A stretch of DNA of 46,347 bases from Oscillospiraceae bacterium (GTDB lineage Bacteria; Bacillota; Clostridia; Saccharofermentanales; Saccharofermentanaceae). Below are positions 1-8,398 of this stretch, in pieces (position 1 is the first letter of the stretch; each line of letters opens with the position of its first letter). Location of the stretch: contig CACYRM010000004.1 in NCBI GenBank assembly GCA_902776845.1, positions 3,814 through 50,160 on the forward strand, given 5' to 3'. Below the pieces are notes generated by a model. It was not told the origin of the DNA. It made no database searches and worked only from the letters and a program-made list of their open reading frames with translations. The translations under genes were made by a program, and so were the position numbers.

Positions 1-887
1 GTTATAAGGCATTTGCAGTCATTCTTCTCCGCAAGCTTTTCGGCGATCTGAAGCATTATCCTTCTCATCGTAACAGTGAGCATATCCTGGGGCGAATGCT
101 TATAGAGATGAAGCTGGATCTGAGTGAAGTTTACGACATGGAGTGTCATTCGTCCCGAATAACCGGACACGATCTTCGCAAGATCTATGACCTTCTGCTT
201 CGCAAGATCGCTAGTATACGGATATGAATGGAAATATACGGCATCCAGAGGCATTCCTCTCGAAGCCATCATGAATCCGGCAACAGGGCTGTCGATACCG
301 CCGGACAGAAGGAGCATTCCCTTGGCGCATGTTCCGACAGGAAGTCCTCTGTGAGCCATCATCTTGCCGGAATAAACATAATTGGATTCTCTTATCTCGA
401 CATTAAGGACAAAATCAGGATTCTTTACCTTTACAGTAAGTTCCGGAAATGTATCCAGAATAAAACCGCCGAGCTCATCGCAGATCACCGGGGAAGTCAT
501 AGAGAATGTCTTGTTGCCGCGCTTGCTCTCGACCTTGAATGTTCTATAACCGGGATTGCACTCAAGCAGTTCCTTAACGCATGCGGCAGCATTCTCCTTA
601 ATGGATTCAAAATCACCTTCGAACTTTCTCGCGAGGCTAACGGAAACAATTCCGAACACCTGGCAGACAGCCTTCATAATACCTTCAGCAGCCGTCATGC
701 TTGCAAAATTCGGATTATCCTCCTCTTTCGGTTCGATCCAGATCCTGCTCTGGCTCTGATATATCTTCAGATTGCCGAATTTCTTAAGTCTGTACTTAAG
801 ATTGCTCTTAAGCTGTATCTCAAAAGAGCCTCTGTTAAGACCCTTAAGTGTGATCTCTCCCATTCTTGCCAAAAGGACATTACCCAT
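1..887 (-). CDS. thiI: tRNA 4-thiouridine synthase ThiI (partial, C-terminus cut by window edge)
   Basis: ThiI transfers sulfur from a cysteine desulfurase to uridine 8 of tRNA and, in many bacteria, to the ThiS carrier for thiamine. The frame reads from an ATG at 887 (start MGNVLLARMGEITLKG) through about 295 codons to the left edge. Visible are the N-terminal ferredoxin-like/THUMP region (about residues 1-165) and the PP-loop SGGIDS (195-200), followed by the ThiI-typical HSYPYTSDLAKQKV segment at about 220. The start is set by a GAGGA ribosome site overlapping the TGA stop of the upstream desulfurase gene, 11 bp away. The two form an operon, fitting the Gram-positive pattern of a dedicated desulfurase paired with ThiI. 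The last part of the protein lies outside the window, so a C-terminal rhodanese domain cannot be excluded. Confidence 0.93.
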   Translation of the reverse strand, partial: MGNVLLARMGEITLKGLNRGSFEIQLKSNLKYRLKKFGNLKIYQSQSRIWIEPKEEDNPNFASMTAAEGIMKAVCQVFGIVSVSLARKFEGDFESIKENAAACVKELLECNPGYRTFKVESKRGNKTFSMTSPVICDELGGFILDTFPELTVKVKNPDFVLNVEIRESNYVYSGKMMAHRGLPVGTCAKGMLLLSGGIDSPVAGFMMASRGMPLDAVYFHSYPYTSDLAKQKVIDLAKIVSGYSGRMTLHVVNFTQIQLHLYKHSPQDMLTVTMRRIMLQIAEKLAEKNDCKCLI

Positions 888-898
888 CTCTTATATCC

Positions 899-2038
899 TC
901 ACTTCACTAAAAACTGATCATAGATCATATCAACACATTTAATAAACTCTTTTGCCTCATCCATTGTATTCTCTCTCGAAAAACTGAGCCTTACGGCGTT
1001 TGCCGCAATCTTTCTGTCCACACCCATTTCGAGAAGCACATAAGAGACCTTCTTCTGCTTTGCGGAACATGCCGATACCGTTGAGACATAAATATCATAG
1101 ATCTCAAGACAATGAAGCATCGTCTCAGATTCGAATCCTTCGAAAGAAACATTGAGCACATATGGAAGAGCGTCATCAGGCGACAGGATCATAGCGCCTC
1201 TTGCGGAAAGTTCTTTTCGAAGATATGAATTGATCTCTCCGATCTTCTCCGCGCTTTCCTCAATACCGGTACTTACTTCTTTCAGAGCCTCAAGAAAAGC
1301 TCCGGCCAGAACCGGACTCTGTGTGCCCGAACGCATTCCATCCTGCTGACCGCCGCCTAATATCAGCGGGTCTATCCTGACACCTTTTCTGACATATAAG
1401 ACTCCGTTGCCCTTAATCGAATGGATCTTATGTCCTGAAAAAGAACACATATCGACACCCAATGCAGAAAGATTTACAGGCATCTTCCCTAATGCCTGAA
1501 CGCAGTCAAGATAAATTGCAGTTGACGGAGATACAGACTTAATTGTTTTCGCGATGCTCTCGAAAGGAAGCACCGAACCTGTCTCATTATTAACGAGCGT
1601 AAAGCAAGCCAGCGCAACGCCTCCCTTGCCAAGTTCTTCCTTAAGACTATCAGTATCAGGCTTTCCGTCGGGTCCGACCTTAACATAACGGATCTCGTAT
1701 CCCAGGTCTGCCAAATAATCAAGGCATTCAAGAGTTGCCTTATGCTCAGTCCTTGTAGAGATAACAGCATTTCCGGCCCTCTTATTGCGGCTCATGTAGC
1801 CTTTTATGGCAGTATTGGCGCTCTCGGTGGCACAGGACGTGAAGAAGATCTCTTCAGTCTTGGCGCCAAGGATATCTGCAGTCTCTTTTCTGATGCTGTC
1901 ATACAGAGAAAAAGCCTTTGTTCCGAGCTTATGAAGCGCTCCCGGATTAGCGGACAATGAATCCTCCGTGAGTTCAACTATCTTTGCCCTGACGCCTTCA
2001 GATACAAATGTTGTTGCGCTGTTATCAAAATAGATCAT
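899..2038 (-). CDS. Cysteine desulfurase (NifS/IscS-like), probable sulfur donor to ThiI
   Basis: A PLP enzyme of 379 residues that converts cysteine to alanine and carries the sulfur as a persulfide. It has the family start IYFDNSATT, the PLP-contacting TEH (97-99), the Schiff-base lysine in SGHK (K204) and the sulfur-carrying cysteine in SACSAKQKK (C324). The short loop around the cysteine is typical of the NifS/YrvO group that serves one partner rather than a general ISC system. No iscU or iscR neighbour is present; thiI follows after 11 bp, so tRNA thiolation or thiamine synthesis is the likely job. ATG start at 2038 with AAAGGATA upstream. The exact paralogue name (nifZ-like) is an inference from context. 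Confidence 0.9.
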   Translation of the reverse strand: MIYFDNSATTFVSEGVRAKIVELTEDSLSANPGALHKLGTKAFSLYDSIRKETADILGAKTEEIFFTSCATESANTAIKGYMSRNKRAGNAVISTRTEHKATLECLDYLADLGYEIRYVKVGPDGKPDTDSLKEELGKGGVALACFTLVNNETGSVLPFESIAKTIKSVSPSTAIYLDCVQALGKMPVNLSALGVDMCSFSGHKIHSIKGNGVLYVRKGVRIDPLILGGGQQDGMRSGTQSPVLAGAFLEALKEVSTGIEESAEKIGEINSYLRKELSARGAMILSPDDALPYVLNVSFEGFESETMLHCLEIYDIYVSTVSACSAKQKKVSYVLLEMGVDRKIAANAVRLSFSRENTMDEAKEFIKCVDMIYDQFLVK

Positions 2039-2077
2039 GATACGTATCCTTTGATTTATGTCAAATTAGACGACAGT

Positions 2078-2105
2078 ATTATATATTATCGGGACTTGAA
2101 CGCAA
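2078..2105 (-). promoter_or_regulatory. Probable sigma-A promoter of the desulfurase-thiI operon
   Basis: On the minus strand TTGCGT (2100-2105) is followed by a 16-nt spacer and TATAAT (2078-2083), giving a start near 2071 and a leader of about 33 nt. The -35 match is only partial. Confidence 0.4.
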
Positions 2106-2150
2106 CTGATAACAGAAAAAACTATCAAATCATGATGTTCTATGAGTATA

Positions 2151-4436
2151 TTACGCAAAATCCACTATTCTGCCATCTACAGTATCATATAGGAGTTCTC
2201 CGGCATTGTATCCTCCATAACAAACAGGGTTTACGACAAAACACAGATGCCCGTCCTGAGACATAAACGGAGTAACACAGTCAAATGTTACATTTTTGAA
2301 TCCCGAATCAGTAAATAAACCCGATTGCTCCGCTGTTTCAAAGAAATCTTTGTCAGTTTCACCGCACATTTCTATAAAGTCCGATGGTTTCAAAAAATCT
2401 CCATTTTCCAGGGAAATGTTGAATACAAAGTATTTATATGGCCGGACCCTGGCATTAACTCCGCTGCCGGAAGAATAATTCAGCCGGAAACAAACAGATA
2501 CAAATCCGTCTCCAACAAAATATGTATAAGCGGAATCAGTTGATTCAGAGAAAACGGACTCTTCCGGACACTCGGTGTGAATGATATCTGGATAATACAG
2601 ATTTATTGATCGCTTAATAAATGAATCTAAACCATCAACCTTTTGCCCGTCTATTTCAATCTGCGGGATCTTATATTTACCATAATCCCTCTTTTCAAAT
2701 CCGGAATCAGCATCATAAACTGTTACATTATAACTTACGTTCTCATCAGGCAAAGGTGCATCAGTATAATATTCAAAACCGGCGAAAGAAACCTGTTTTA
2801 CTGAAGCCAGATCAATTAGAACTGTGTTTTCTGCATCAGATTGATTTATTAAATAACGGGGATTGTAAACCATTGGAGCAACAACGCAAATGTGTCCTTC
2901 AGGAGATACAAACGGCTTTATCTGTTCATATGACATTTCAGGACTAACAATCTCTTCACCGAAATACCTCTCTGCAAAAGACTCATAAAAAACATTCAGC
3001 AAACAAAGATCCACAGATTCAAAAAACTTGTCATCTGTTAAGCCGCGCAATTCAATCAACTCTTCAGGTTCAAGCAAATCACCGGAATCAATTGAAATAT
3101 TGTAAGTAAAATATATATCCGGGCCGCCAATCATTGAATTACAATTCTTCAAACCCTCATCAACCAACACAAGAACAGATACTACATCATCATCTATGCT
3201 GTATACATATTCAACATATGAAGCCTGTCCGGAATAATAGGGATTATCATGATACTGTTCCAAATCAGCCATTATCCTGGTATTAACGTCATCCGTATTA
3301 ACACCTTCAATATCAACCCTGGGAATCTTATAAAAATAGTCAACAGGCCAGGTAGATACACCATCAGTTGAAAAGGATGAATATGTCTCACTCACCGCAT
3401 CAGTTACCGTAATCACACGTCCGGTTGTCTCCGCAGGTTCAGGTTTATCGGTAACAGAGGTTTCTGTTATCATTACGTCATTGTCAGCAATTAATTCCTC
3501 GTCATCATAATCCGTTTCATATGTAGGGCTTTCTTTATTTTGATCCCCTGCCATGTTCTTTATTACCAAAGTTGTGCCTACGACAACTCCAATTCCTAAT
3601 ACCGCAGCCCCAATGATCCCGAGAACCTTGGGTAATGAAGTCCCTGCAGCAGCCTTAGTGGAAGCACCTGCCGCAGACTTGACTGCTGCTTTTGATGCAG
3701 TTTTCGCTGCAACCTTGGTACCCAATCCAATCTTGACCGGAAAAGGCTTGACAGCAGGTATATTTGTATTCCTGTAGAATTCAGAGAAGAAGTTACCGAG
3801 GTTTCCTGCACCGGCAAGACCGCCAAGAAGCTTGATCTTGTTGGTTTTCTCGAATTCCAGGATTCCTTTTTTGATCCTTACGCGTGCCAGCTTAAGTCTT
3901 GTCTTGACCGTATCCTTGGAACAATCCATTATTTGGGCAATCTCAGACACGTCCAGTTGATCGTAATAGTACAGCAAGACCGACTGAAACTGAACATCAG
4001 ATAACTCTTTACGCATTATCTTATAGAAGATATCCCTCTTATCCTTCTCCAAAATGAGGGCATCAGGAAGATGTTCAAGATCATCATCTCCGGTAATATC
4101 AGCTTCATTGGCAGCAAAGTCCTCGTAGGAAGCTTCATTTTTTGAATATTTGATTTTGTCTTTGGATCTGTTGACAGCCGCTACCGCCAGCCATCTCATT
4201 AAAGCCTTTTCATTTTTGATCGTATCGATCTTCTTAAAAAGGTTGAGGTAAACCTCCTGCATGACATCTTCAGCATCCTGTTCATTTTTCAAGATCTCGA
4301 AAGATGTAACAAAAACGAACCTTTTAGTACTCTCATATATCTCTTCAAAAGCGGATTCGTCTCCTGCTTTTGCCCTTTTTACGAGTTCCGCATAATTATC
4401 GAAAAGATTATTGTCTGAATTATCATTGCCTGCCAT
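2151..4436 (-). CDS. ECF sigma factor fused to a transmembrane anchor and two RsiV-like (DUF3298-type) outer domains
   Basis: The 761 residues combine three parts. Residues 25-100 match sigma region 2 (NEQDAEDVMQEVY at 51-63) and 143-192 match sigma region 4, with its helix-turn-helix around VSEIAQIMDCSKDTVKTRL; there is no region 3, so this is an ECF-type factor. Residues 200-270 are an Ala/Lys/Thr-rich linker. Residues 271-292 are a hydrophobic helix (VLGIIGAAVLGIGVVVG). Then come two related outer domains, about 366-525 and 585-740, each with YKIP at its front, an NISxxxGDxLxP strand and a PFxSxxGHxC motif near its end. These resemble the DUF4163/DUF3298 fold of RsiV, the lysozyme-binding anti-sigma factor of Bacillus. 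I infer a membrane-held sigma factor that would need release. ATG at 4436 with GAGGT upstream. The gene stands alone, with no separate anti-sigma gene beside it. Confidence 0.85.
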   Translation of the reverse strand: MAGNDNSDNNLFDNYAELVKRAKAGDESAFEEIYESTKRFVFVTSFEILKNEQDAEDVMQEVYLNLFKKIDTIKNEKALMRWLAVAAVNRSKDKIKYSKNEASYEDFAANEADITGDDDLEHLPDALILEKDKRDIFYKIMRKELSDVQFQSVLLYYYDQLDVSEIAQIMDCSKDTVKTRLKLARVRIKKGILEFEKTNKIKLLGGLAGAGNLGNFFSEFYRNTNIPAVKPFPVKIGLGTKVAAKTASKAAVKSAAGASTKAAAGTSLPKVLGIIGAAVLGIGVVVGTTLVIKNMAGDQNKESPTYETDYDDEELIADNDVMITETSVTDKPEPAETTGRVITVTDAVSETYSSFSTDGVSTWPVDYFYKIPRVDIEGVNTDDVNTRIMADLEQYHDNPYYSGQASYVEYVYSIDDDVVSVLVLVDEGLKNCNSMIGGPDIYFTYNISIDSGDLLEPEELIELRGLTDDKFFESVDLCLLNVFYESFAERYFGEEIVSPEMSYEQIKPFVSPEGHICVVAPMVYNPRYLINQSDAENTVLIDLASVKQVSFAGFEYYTDAPLPDENVSYNVTVYDADSGFEKRDYGKYKIPQIEIDGQKVDGLDSFIKRSINLYYPDIIHTECPEESVFSESTDSAYTYFVGDGFVSVCFRLNYSSGSGVNARVRPYKYFVFNISLENGDFLKPSDFIEMCGETDKDFFETAEQSGLFTDSGFKNVTFDCVTPFMSQDGHLCFVVNPVCYGGYNAGELLYDTVDGRIVDFA

Positions 4437-4455
4437 AAAAACTTACCTCAATCAA

Positions 4456-4461
4456 ATTATA
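4456..4461 (-). promoter_or_regulatory. -10 element of the sigma-fusion gene
   Basis: TATAAT on the minus strand, about 20 nt before the start codon. No convincing -35 (neither TTGACA nor an ECF-type AAC box) was found, so it is unclear whether the gene reads its own promoter. Confidence 0.3.
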
Positions 4462-4510
4462 CCTTTTTTGTCTGCAATTAACTGCACTGTGTATTTCAGT
4501 TACAGCATGA

Positions 4511-4624
4511 TCATTCACTTTTGGGTTGAACCGGAAGATCAATATCCGGTATCTCCACATCCTCAGCCCTGGCTCTGAAAAATCTTGTCAGAAACGGAAC
4601 ATTATTCTCCATGTCATTTTCCAT
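4511..4624 (-). CDS. Possible small protein of 37 residues after the zinc-ribbon gene
   Basis: A short frame starts with an ATG 13 nt beyond the stop of the zinc-ribbon gene and ends at 4511. It begins MENDMENNVPF and ends with an acidic, proline-containing tail (DIDLPVQPKSE). Only a weak AGG lies upstream, so it would depend on coupling to the gene before it. I do not recognise it. It may be noncoding, or the remnant of a longer C-terminus lost by a frameshift of the zinc-ribbon gene. Confidence 0.25.
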   Translation of the reverse strand: MENDMENNVPFLTRFFRARAEDVEIPDIDLPVQPKSE

Positions 4625-4637
4625 AGATACACATACC

Positions 4638-5402
4638 TTATCTTCTATAAGCCGCATAAGCAGCTGCGCGTTCTGCAGCTGCAGCTGCCTCCGCTGCAGA
4701 TACCGCTGTCTGTGATACAAGCGTTTCCAGATTTGAAAAGCGTTCATTCTGCTTCAGAATATTTAAAGCTTCTTTAATGGAATCAGCCTGTCCGGAAACA
4801 ATGGTATTTCTGATCAGGTTAAGAATTAAAGGGTTGGAGTATTCAAATCCTATGCAGCAATATCCGTAATTCTCATAATGTTCATAAAGTTCTGCCTGAA
4901 GTTCGACGATCCTCAGTTTATTGTCCTTAACAATTAGCGCTTTCTTGAAATTGCTGTTAAGGTAAAACCTGTTGCTTTTCTTTACCCCGGCAATTATGAG
5001 TATTACACCGGCAGCAATAAATAGAGCTAAAACTGCAACAATAATATACAGATATATATTTTTAACCATTGAGGCTACTATTGCCGAAATGTAACATAGT
5101 ACACATGATACGATCGTAAGTATCAGCCCAATTGCCTTTAACGGTCTGCCGGTAAATCCCTTGAACACAACATTGGGATTGCTGTAGTAATCAACGTTTT
5201 TCTCACAATCAGTTACTTCATCATACAGATCCTGTTTTTTACCAAAGTATTCGATCATATGATCCAGTTCATCAACTTCAGCGGTCCTCATATTGATCCT
5301 GTCGATCCTTGAATAACCGTTAAAGATACCCACTTTGGTTCCGCAGTTCGCGCAGAAATCTCTACCTTCTTCAACAAAAGAACCACATCTTGAACAATAC
5401 AT
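4638..5402 (-). CDS. Zinc-ribbon membrane protein with alanine-rich C-terminal helix
   Basis: The protein has 254 residues. It opens with a rubredoxin-like zinc ribbon (C3, C6, C17, C20; MYCSRCGS and FCANCG), a domain common at the N-terminus of Firmicutes membrane proteins of unknown role. Two transmembrane helices follow (about 90-111 and 116-139), then a soluble helical stretch and a tail that is almost pure alanine with Glu/Arg (236-254). The start at 5402 was chosen because GGAGGTG sits 5 nt upstream; a longer frame begins 12 codons earlier but would place this ribosome site inside the gene. It is the downstream neighbour of the sigma fusion in map order but is transcribed before it; the gap of about 200 bp makes an operon uncertain. 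Function unknown. Confidence 0.75.
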   Translation of the reverse strand: MYCSRCGSFVEEGRDFCANCGTKVGIFNGYSRIDRINMRTAEVDELDHMIEYFGKKQDLYDEVTDCEKNVDYYSNPNVVFKGFTGRPLKAIGLILTIVSCVLCYISAIVASMVKNIYLYIIVAVLALFIAAGVILIIAGVKKSNRFYLNSNFKKALIVKDNKLRIVELQAELYEHYENYGYCCIGFEYSNPLILNLIRNTIVSGQADSIKEALNILKQNERFSNLETLVSQTAVSAAEAAAAAERAAAYAAYRR

Positions 5403-5562
5403 ATTTACACCTCCGGTTTTTACGATGATCTTTGTCATCTTTTACCTATATGACGATGTAAAATGCACAGGGGGTCTATTATTTGAAAATTTTTCGAAAG
5501 AATTTTAAACAGCTTATGCAAATGCCGGGAATCTGCCGGGATCCAACAACAAAAAACTCAGT

Positions 5563-5808
5563 TTACCATTTCCGGTAAGGACACTTTCCCTTCTTTGTCG
5601 CTGCCCTTATCTCGACAAAGCAGCCGCACGCAAGGCATGTCCCGCGGTTGATCTTTTCGCACTCCTGACAGATTGAAAGCCTTTCTGAAACCACGTCATC
5701 AGGAACAAGCTCCCCCTCAGGGAGAGCTTTGATTCCTTCAACTATTATCTTCTCGTACTGTTCCTTGCTGAAGTCACGCAGCAGACAGCGCGTGCAGATC
5801 TTCGGCAT
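5563..5808 (-). CDS. DUF6171-like cysteine-rich small protein
   Basis: The protein has 81 residues with eight cysteines in paired positions (C5/C8, C47/C50, C58/C61/C63, C76), suggesting two small zinc-binding knuckles. The CxxC, CxxC, CxxCxC pattern and length fit the DUF6171 family seen in Clostridia, whose role is unknown. The ATG follows the arabinofuranosidase stop after a single base, so translation is probably coupled to it. It ends with CPYRKW; the last codons and stop form a short inverted repeat (TTACC/GGTAA) followed by six T residues nearby, which may act as a weak terminator. The family call is from memory of the cysteine pattern. Confidence 0.7.
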   Translation of the reverse strand: MPKICTRCLLRDFSKEQYEKIIVEGIKALPEGELVPDDVVSERLSICQECEKINRGTCLACGCFVEIRAATKKGKCPYRKW

Positions 5809-5809
5809 C

Positions 5810-7321
5810 TCAGATCTCTACTTCGATATGCATTACGCTGGAAGCAGGGATCTTAAAGCTGAGCTTGTCGCCTTCGAAGGTAACGGCATCGAAAACCTTC
5901 TCTCTTACGACGTCCGGCTCGTCAAACGTATTGTGATCATCCATCTTTCCGCCGACGATCGTTGCCTTAACGGACTTGATAACACTTCCCATAAGGGTGC
6001 TTCTGACATCATATACTTCAGAGCAGGAAAGATTGCCCAATGTGATGTGGATCTTTCCGTCCTTACCCTTTGACACTGATTCGTGGAGGTTCGGTACCAT
6101 GTACTGATCCTCAAGACCGATCCTGTCAGTGTTGACGGAGCTTTCAAGAAGCTCACCGTCCTGATGGCAGCTGAACATCTTGAATACATAATAAGTTGGC
6201 GTCTTTATCATCTTATCGCCTTCTGTGAGGATTACAGCCTGCAGAACATTAACGAGCTGGGCGATGTTGGCCATCTTTACTCTCTTGCAGTGCTTGTTGA
6301 AGATATTAAGGTTGATGCAAGCGATAAGGGCATCCCTTATTGTGTTCTGCTGATAGAGGAATCCCGGATTGGTTCCTTCCTCTACGTCATACCATGTGCC
6401 CCACTCATCAACCATGAGACCGATCCTGCAGTCAGGGTCATACCTGTCCATGATAGCAGAATGCTTTTCGATGAATTCCTCCATAGCGAAAGTCTTTGCA
6501 AGCGTCATGTACCATTCTTTATCGTTGAATCCGGTTGCGCTTCCCTTATGATCCCAGTCATAAGGAAGGGTGTAATAATGGAGCGTGAGACCGTCCATGT
6601 ATCCGAAATTCTGCGGGAATGATCCCTGCTGTCTGAAGCACTCACGCAAAAGTGTCTCTGTCCAGTTGTAATCCTTATCGGTAGGACCTACTGCAAGTTT
6701 CTTGATCTTCTTGTTCTGATCGTAGTTCTTAACAAATGTCTGGTACTGCTTATAGAGGTTTGCATAGTACTCAGGAACCATGTTTCCGCCACAGCCCCAT
6801 GTCTCGTTGCCTACTGCGAAATAATCGACAGTCCACGGCTTTTCCCTTCCGTTGGCTCTTCTGAGATCAGCCATCGGGGATACGCCGTCAAAAGTCATGT
6901 ACTCAACCCACTCGCTCATCTCTCTTACGGTGCCGCTTCCGACATTGCCGTTGATATATGTCTTGCAGCCGAGCTGCTCTGCCAGTTCCATGAACTCATG
7001 AGTACCGAAACTGTTATCCTCGGTAACGCCGCCCCAGTTGGTATTGATCATCTTCTTGCGTGATTCCTTGGGACCGATGCCATCCTTCCAGTGATATTCA
7101 TCGGCAAAGCATCCGCCCGGCCAGCGCAGGACCGGAATCTTCATCTCTTTCAATGCCTCAACGACATCATTTCGCATTCCGTTGGTATTCGGGATATCCG
7201 AGTTCTCACCGACATAGATGCCTTCATAGATGCATCTTCCGAGATGCTCGGAAAAATGGCCCTGGATCTCAGGATTGATGTGTCCTAACTCTTTTCCTGT
7301 GTTGATGAACAGATTGTACAT
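5810..7321 (-). CDS. abfA: Intracellular alpha-L-arabinofuranosidase, GH51
   Basis: Removes terminal arabinofuranosyl residues from arabinoxylan or arabinan oligosaccharides. At 503 residues it has the usual size of bacterial GH51 enzymes. The TIM barrel shows RWPGGCFAD (66-74), the acid/base glutamate in GNETWG (E173) and the nucleophile in MVDEWGTWY (E306); the C-terminal part (about 385-503) is the expected beta-sandwich. There is no signal peptide, so it acts on imported oligosaccharides in the cytoplasm, possibly together with the cytosolic GH10 enzyme at 11742-12947. The ATG at 7321 is preceded by GAGG at a 7-nt distance. No transporter or regulator gene is beside it. Confidence 0.96.
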   Translation of the reverse strand: MYNLFINTGKELGHINPEIQGHFSEHLGRCIYEGIYVGENSDIPNTNGMRNDVVEALKEMKIPVLRWPGGCFADEYHWKDGIGPKESRKKMINTNWGGVTEDNSFGTHEFMELAEQLGCKTYINGNVGSGTVREMSEWVEYMTFDGVSPMADLRRANGREKPWTVDYFAVGNETWGCGGNMVPEYYANLYKQYQTFVKNYDQNKKIKKLAVGPTDKDYNWTETLLRECFRQQGSFPQNFGYMDGLTLHYYTLPYDWDHKGSATGFNDKEWYMTLAKTFAMEEFIEKHSAIMDRYDPDCRIGLMVDEWGTWYDVEEGTNPGFLYQQNTIRDALIACINLNIFNKHCKRVKMANIAQLVNVLQAVILTEGDKMIKTPTYYVFKMFSCHQDGELLESSVNTDRIGLEDQYMVPNLHESVSKGKDGKIHITLGNLSCSEVYDVRSTLMGSVIKSVKATIVGGKMDDHNTFDEPDVVREKVFDAVTFEGDKLSFKIPASSVMHIEVEI

Positions 7322-7428
7322 AGGGAACCTCGCAGTTTCTTATTGGATTGCTTTTTCACATTTAATTAGTATATCTTTATTTGCCGGACTTAACACCCTT
7401 CGTTCAGCATATGTTTACCCGACAAATA

Positions 7429-8319
7429 TTAAGTATCGTATGAGATCAGATAATAATCGCCTGACTGCGCCACACCGACTACAGCCCTGCCGCTTCTTCC
7501 CTTCGTAAGCGTACTGTTATTATCTGCTTCATAAGGTGTCAGCCTGTAATATGCTTTGAGATCACTGCTGCTCAGATCCCAGAATGTCTCCATATCGATC
7601 GAATAGATGGTAAAGTCCAAAGTCAGGTTTCCGTTACCGTTATTATAAATCCCGTTAACTATGCCGATCTGATTGTAGCCTTCGCCTGCCCCTGCCTGAT
7701 ACCAGATCTTTCCATCCTCATAGAACGGTCCGGCTGGCTGGTCACCATAAGTTGAAGGCGGAGCATTCAAGGCCTTGCAGTCTTCATCACTGAGAGCGGC
7801 TCCGAAATATCTGATAATAATGCTTTGAGCTTTTGATGTCGAAAAAGTCTCATAACTGAGATCACCTTTCTGTTCATAACCGACCGAATTCGAGGAATTG
7901 ATCTTCAGATAAATATGAACAAAATCGAGGCACTGTTCGATATTATCGTAGTCCCTTTCATAATCCGGAAAGTATTGTTCGACAAAGTTAGTGATAAAAG
8001 TATTGGCATATTCCTGAAGTTCGCCATCTAAAACTAAGTTTTCATCAAACGCAGGTTCAACAACAGGTGCAGATTCAATAACCACAACGCCCGGAGACTC
8101 CGGGCTTACAGGTGACTCTCCGGATTCAGACGCAACAACCGCAGACGTTTCCACCGTTATTGGTGAAAGCACTGTAGTCTCTGAAGTTGCTTCCTGTGCT
8201 GCGGTTCCGGAAGTGCCGGCTGAAGTTCCGTCATTCCCTGAAGATGAGGTGCATCCCGCAAGAGTTCCCATGGCAATAAATGCACATAATGCAAGTGAAG
8301 CAATATTTATTTTTTTCAT
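7429..8319 (-). CDS. Lipoprotein of unknown function
   Basis: The protein has 296 residues. The N-terminus is a lipoprotein signal (MKKINIASLALCAFIAM) with lipobox LAGC (C23), so the mature protein would be anchored on the outer face of the membrane. A Ser/Thr/Ala/Glu-rich spacer of about 70 residues follows, then a folded domain (about 95-296) with many aromatic residues and no motif I recognise. The ATG at 8319 has GGGAGAG upstream. Its own extended -10 promoter and a hairpin at the predicted mRNA start precede it, so it is probably transcribed alone. It lies between a HAD phosphatase gene and the arabinofuranosidase gene; nothing ties it to sugar use. Confidence 0.8.
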   Translation of the reverse strand: MKKINIASLALCAFIAMGTLAGCTSSSGNDGTSAGTSGTAAQEATSETTVLSPITVETSAVVASESGESPVSPESPGVVVIESAPVVEPAFDENLVLDGELQEYANTFITNFVEQYFPDYERDYDNIEQCLDFVHIYLKINSSNSVGYEQKGDLSYETFSTSKAQSIIIRYFGAALSDEDCKALNAPPSTYGDQPAGPFYEDGKIWYQAGAGEGYNQIGIVNGIYNNGNGNLTLDFTIYSIDMETFWDLSSSDLKAYYRLTPYEADNNSTLTKGRSGRAVVGVAQSGDYYLISYDT

Positions 8320-8350
8320 ACTACTCTCCCGTCATATTTCTATTATCCCC

Positions 8351-8371
8351 GCGCGAAAAGCATTTTCGCAC
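8351..8371 (-). promoter_or_regulatory. Hairpin at the 5' end of the lipoprotein mRNA
   Basis: A 9-bp inverted repeat (GCGCGAAAA / TTTTCGCAC on the plus strand, loop GCA) lies just downstream of the predicted transcription start (about 8371). It lacks a U-run, so a 5'-stabilising stem is likelier than a terminator. Confidence 0.45.
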
Positions 8372-8377
8372 AGAGCA

Positions 8378-8386
8378 ATTATATCA
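8378..8386 (-). promoter_or_regulatory. Extended -10 promoter of the lipoprotein gene
   Basis: The minus strand reads TGATATAAT, an extended -10 (TGnTATAAT). No good -35 is visible, which is normal for this promoter class. It overlaps the space just after the HAD gene stop. Confidence 0.55.
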
Positions 8387-8398
8387 TTAAGGAAATAA

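Noticed and set aside
228..917. Plus-strand frame of 229 codons
   Set aside because: It is antisense to thiI, whose protein has clear family motifs; the plus-strand translation has no recognisable domain and no ribosome site.
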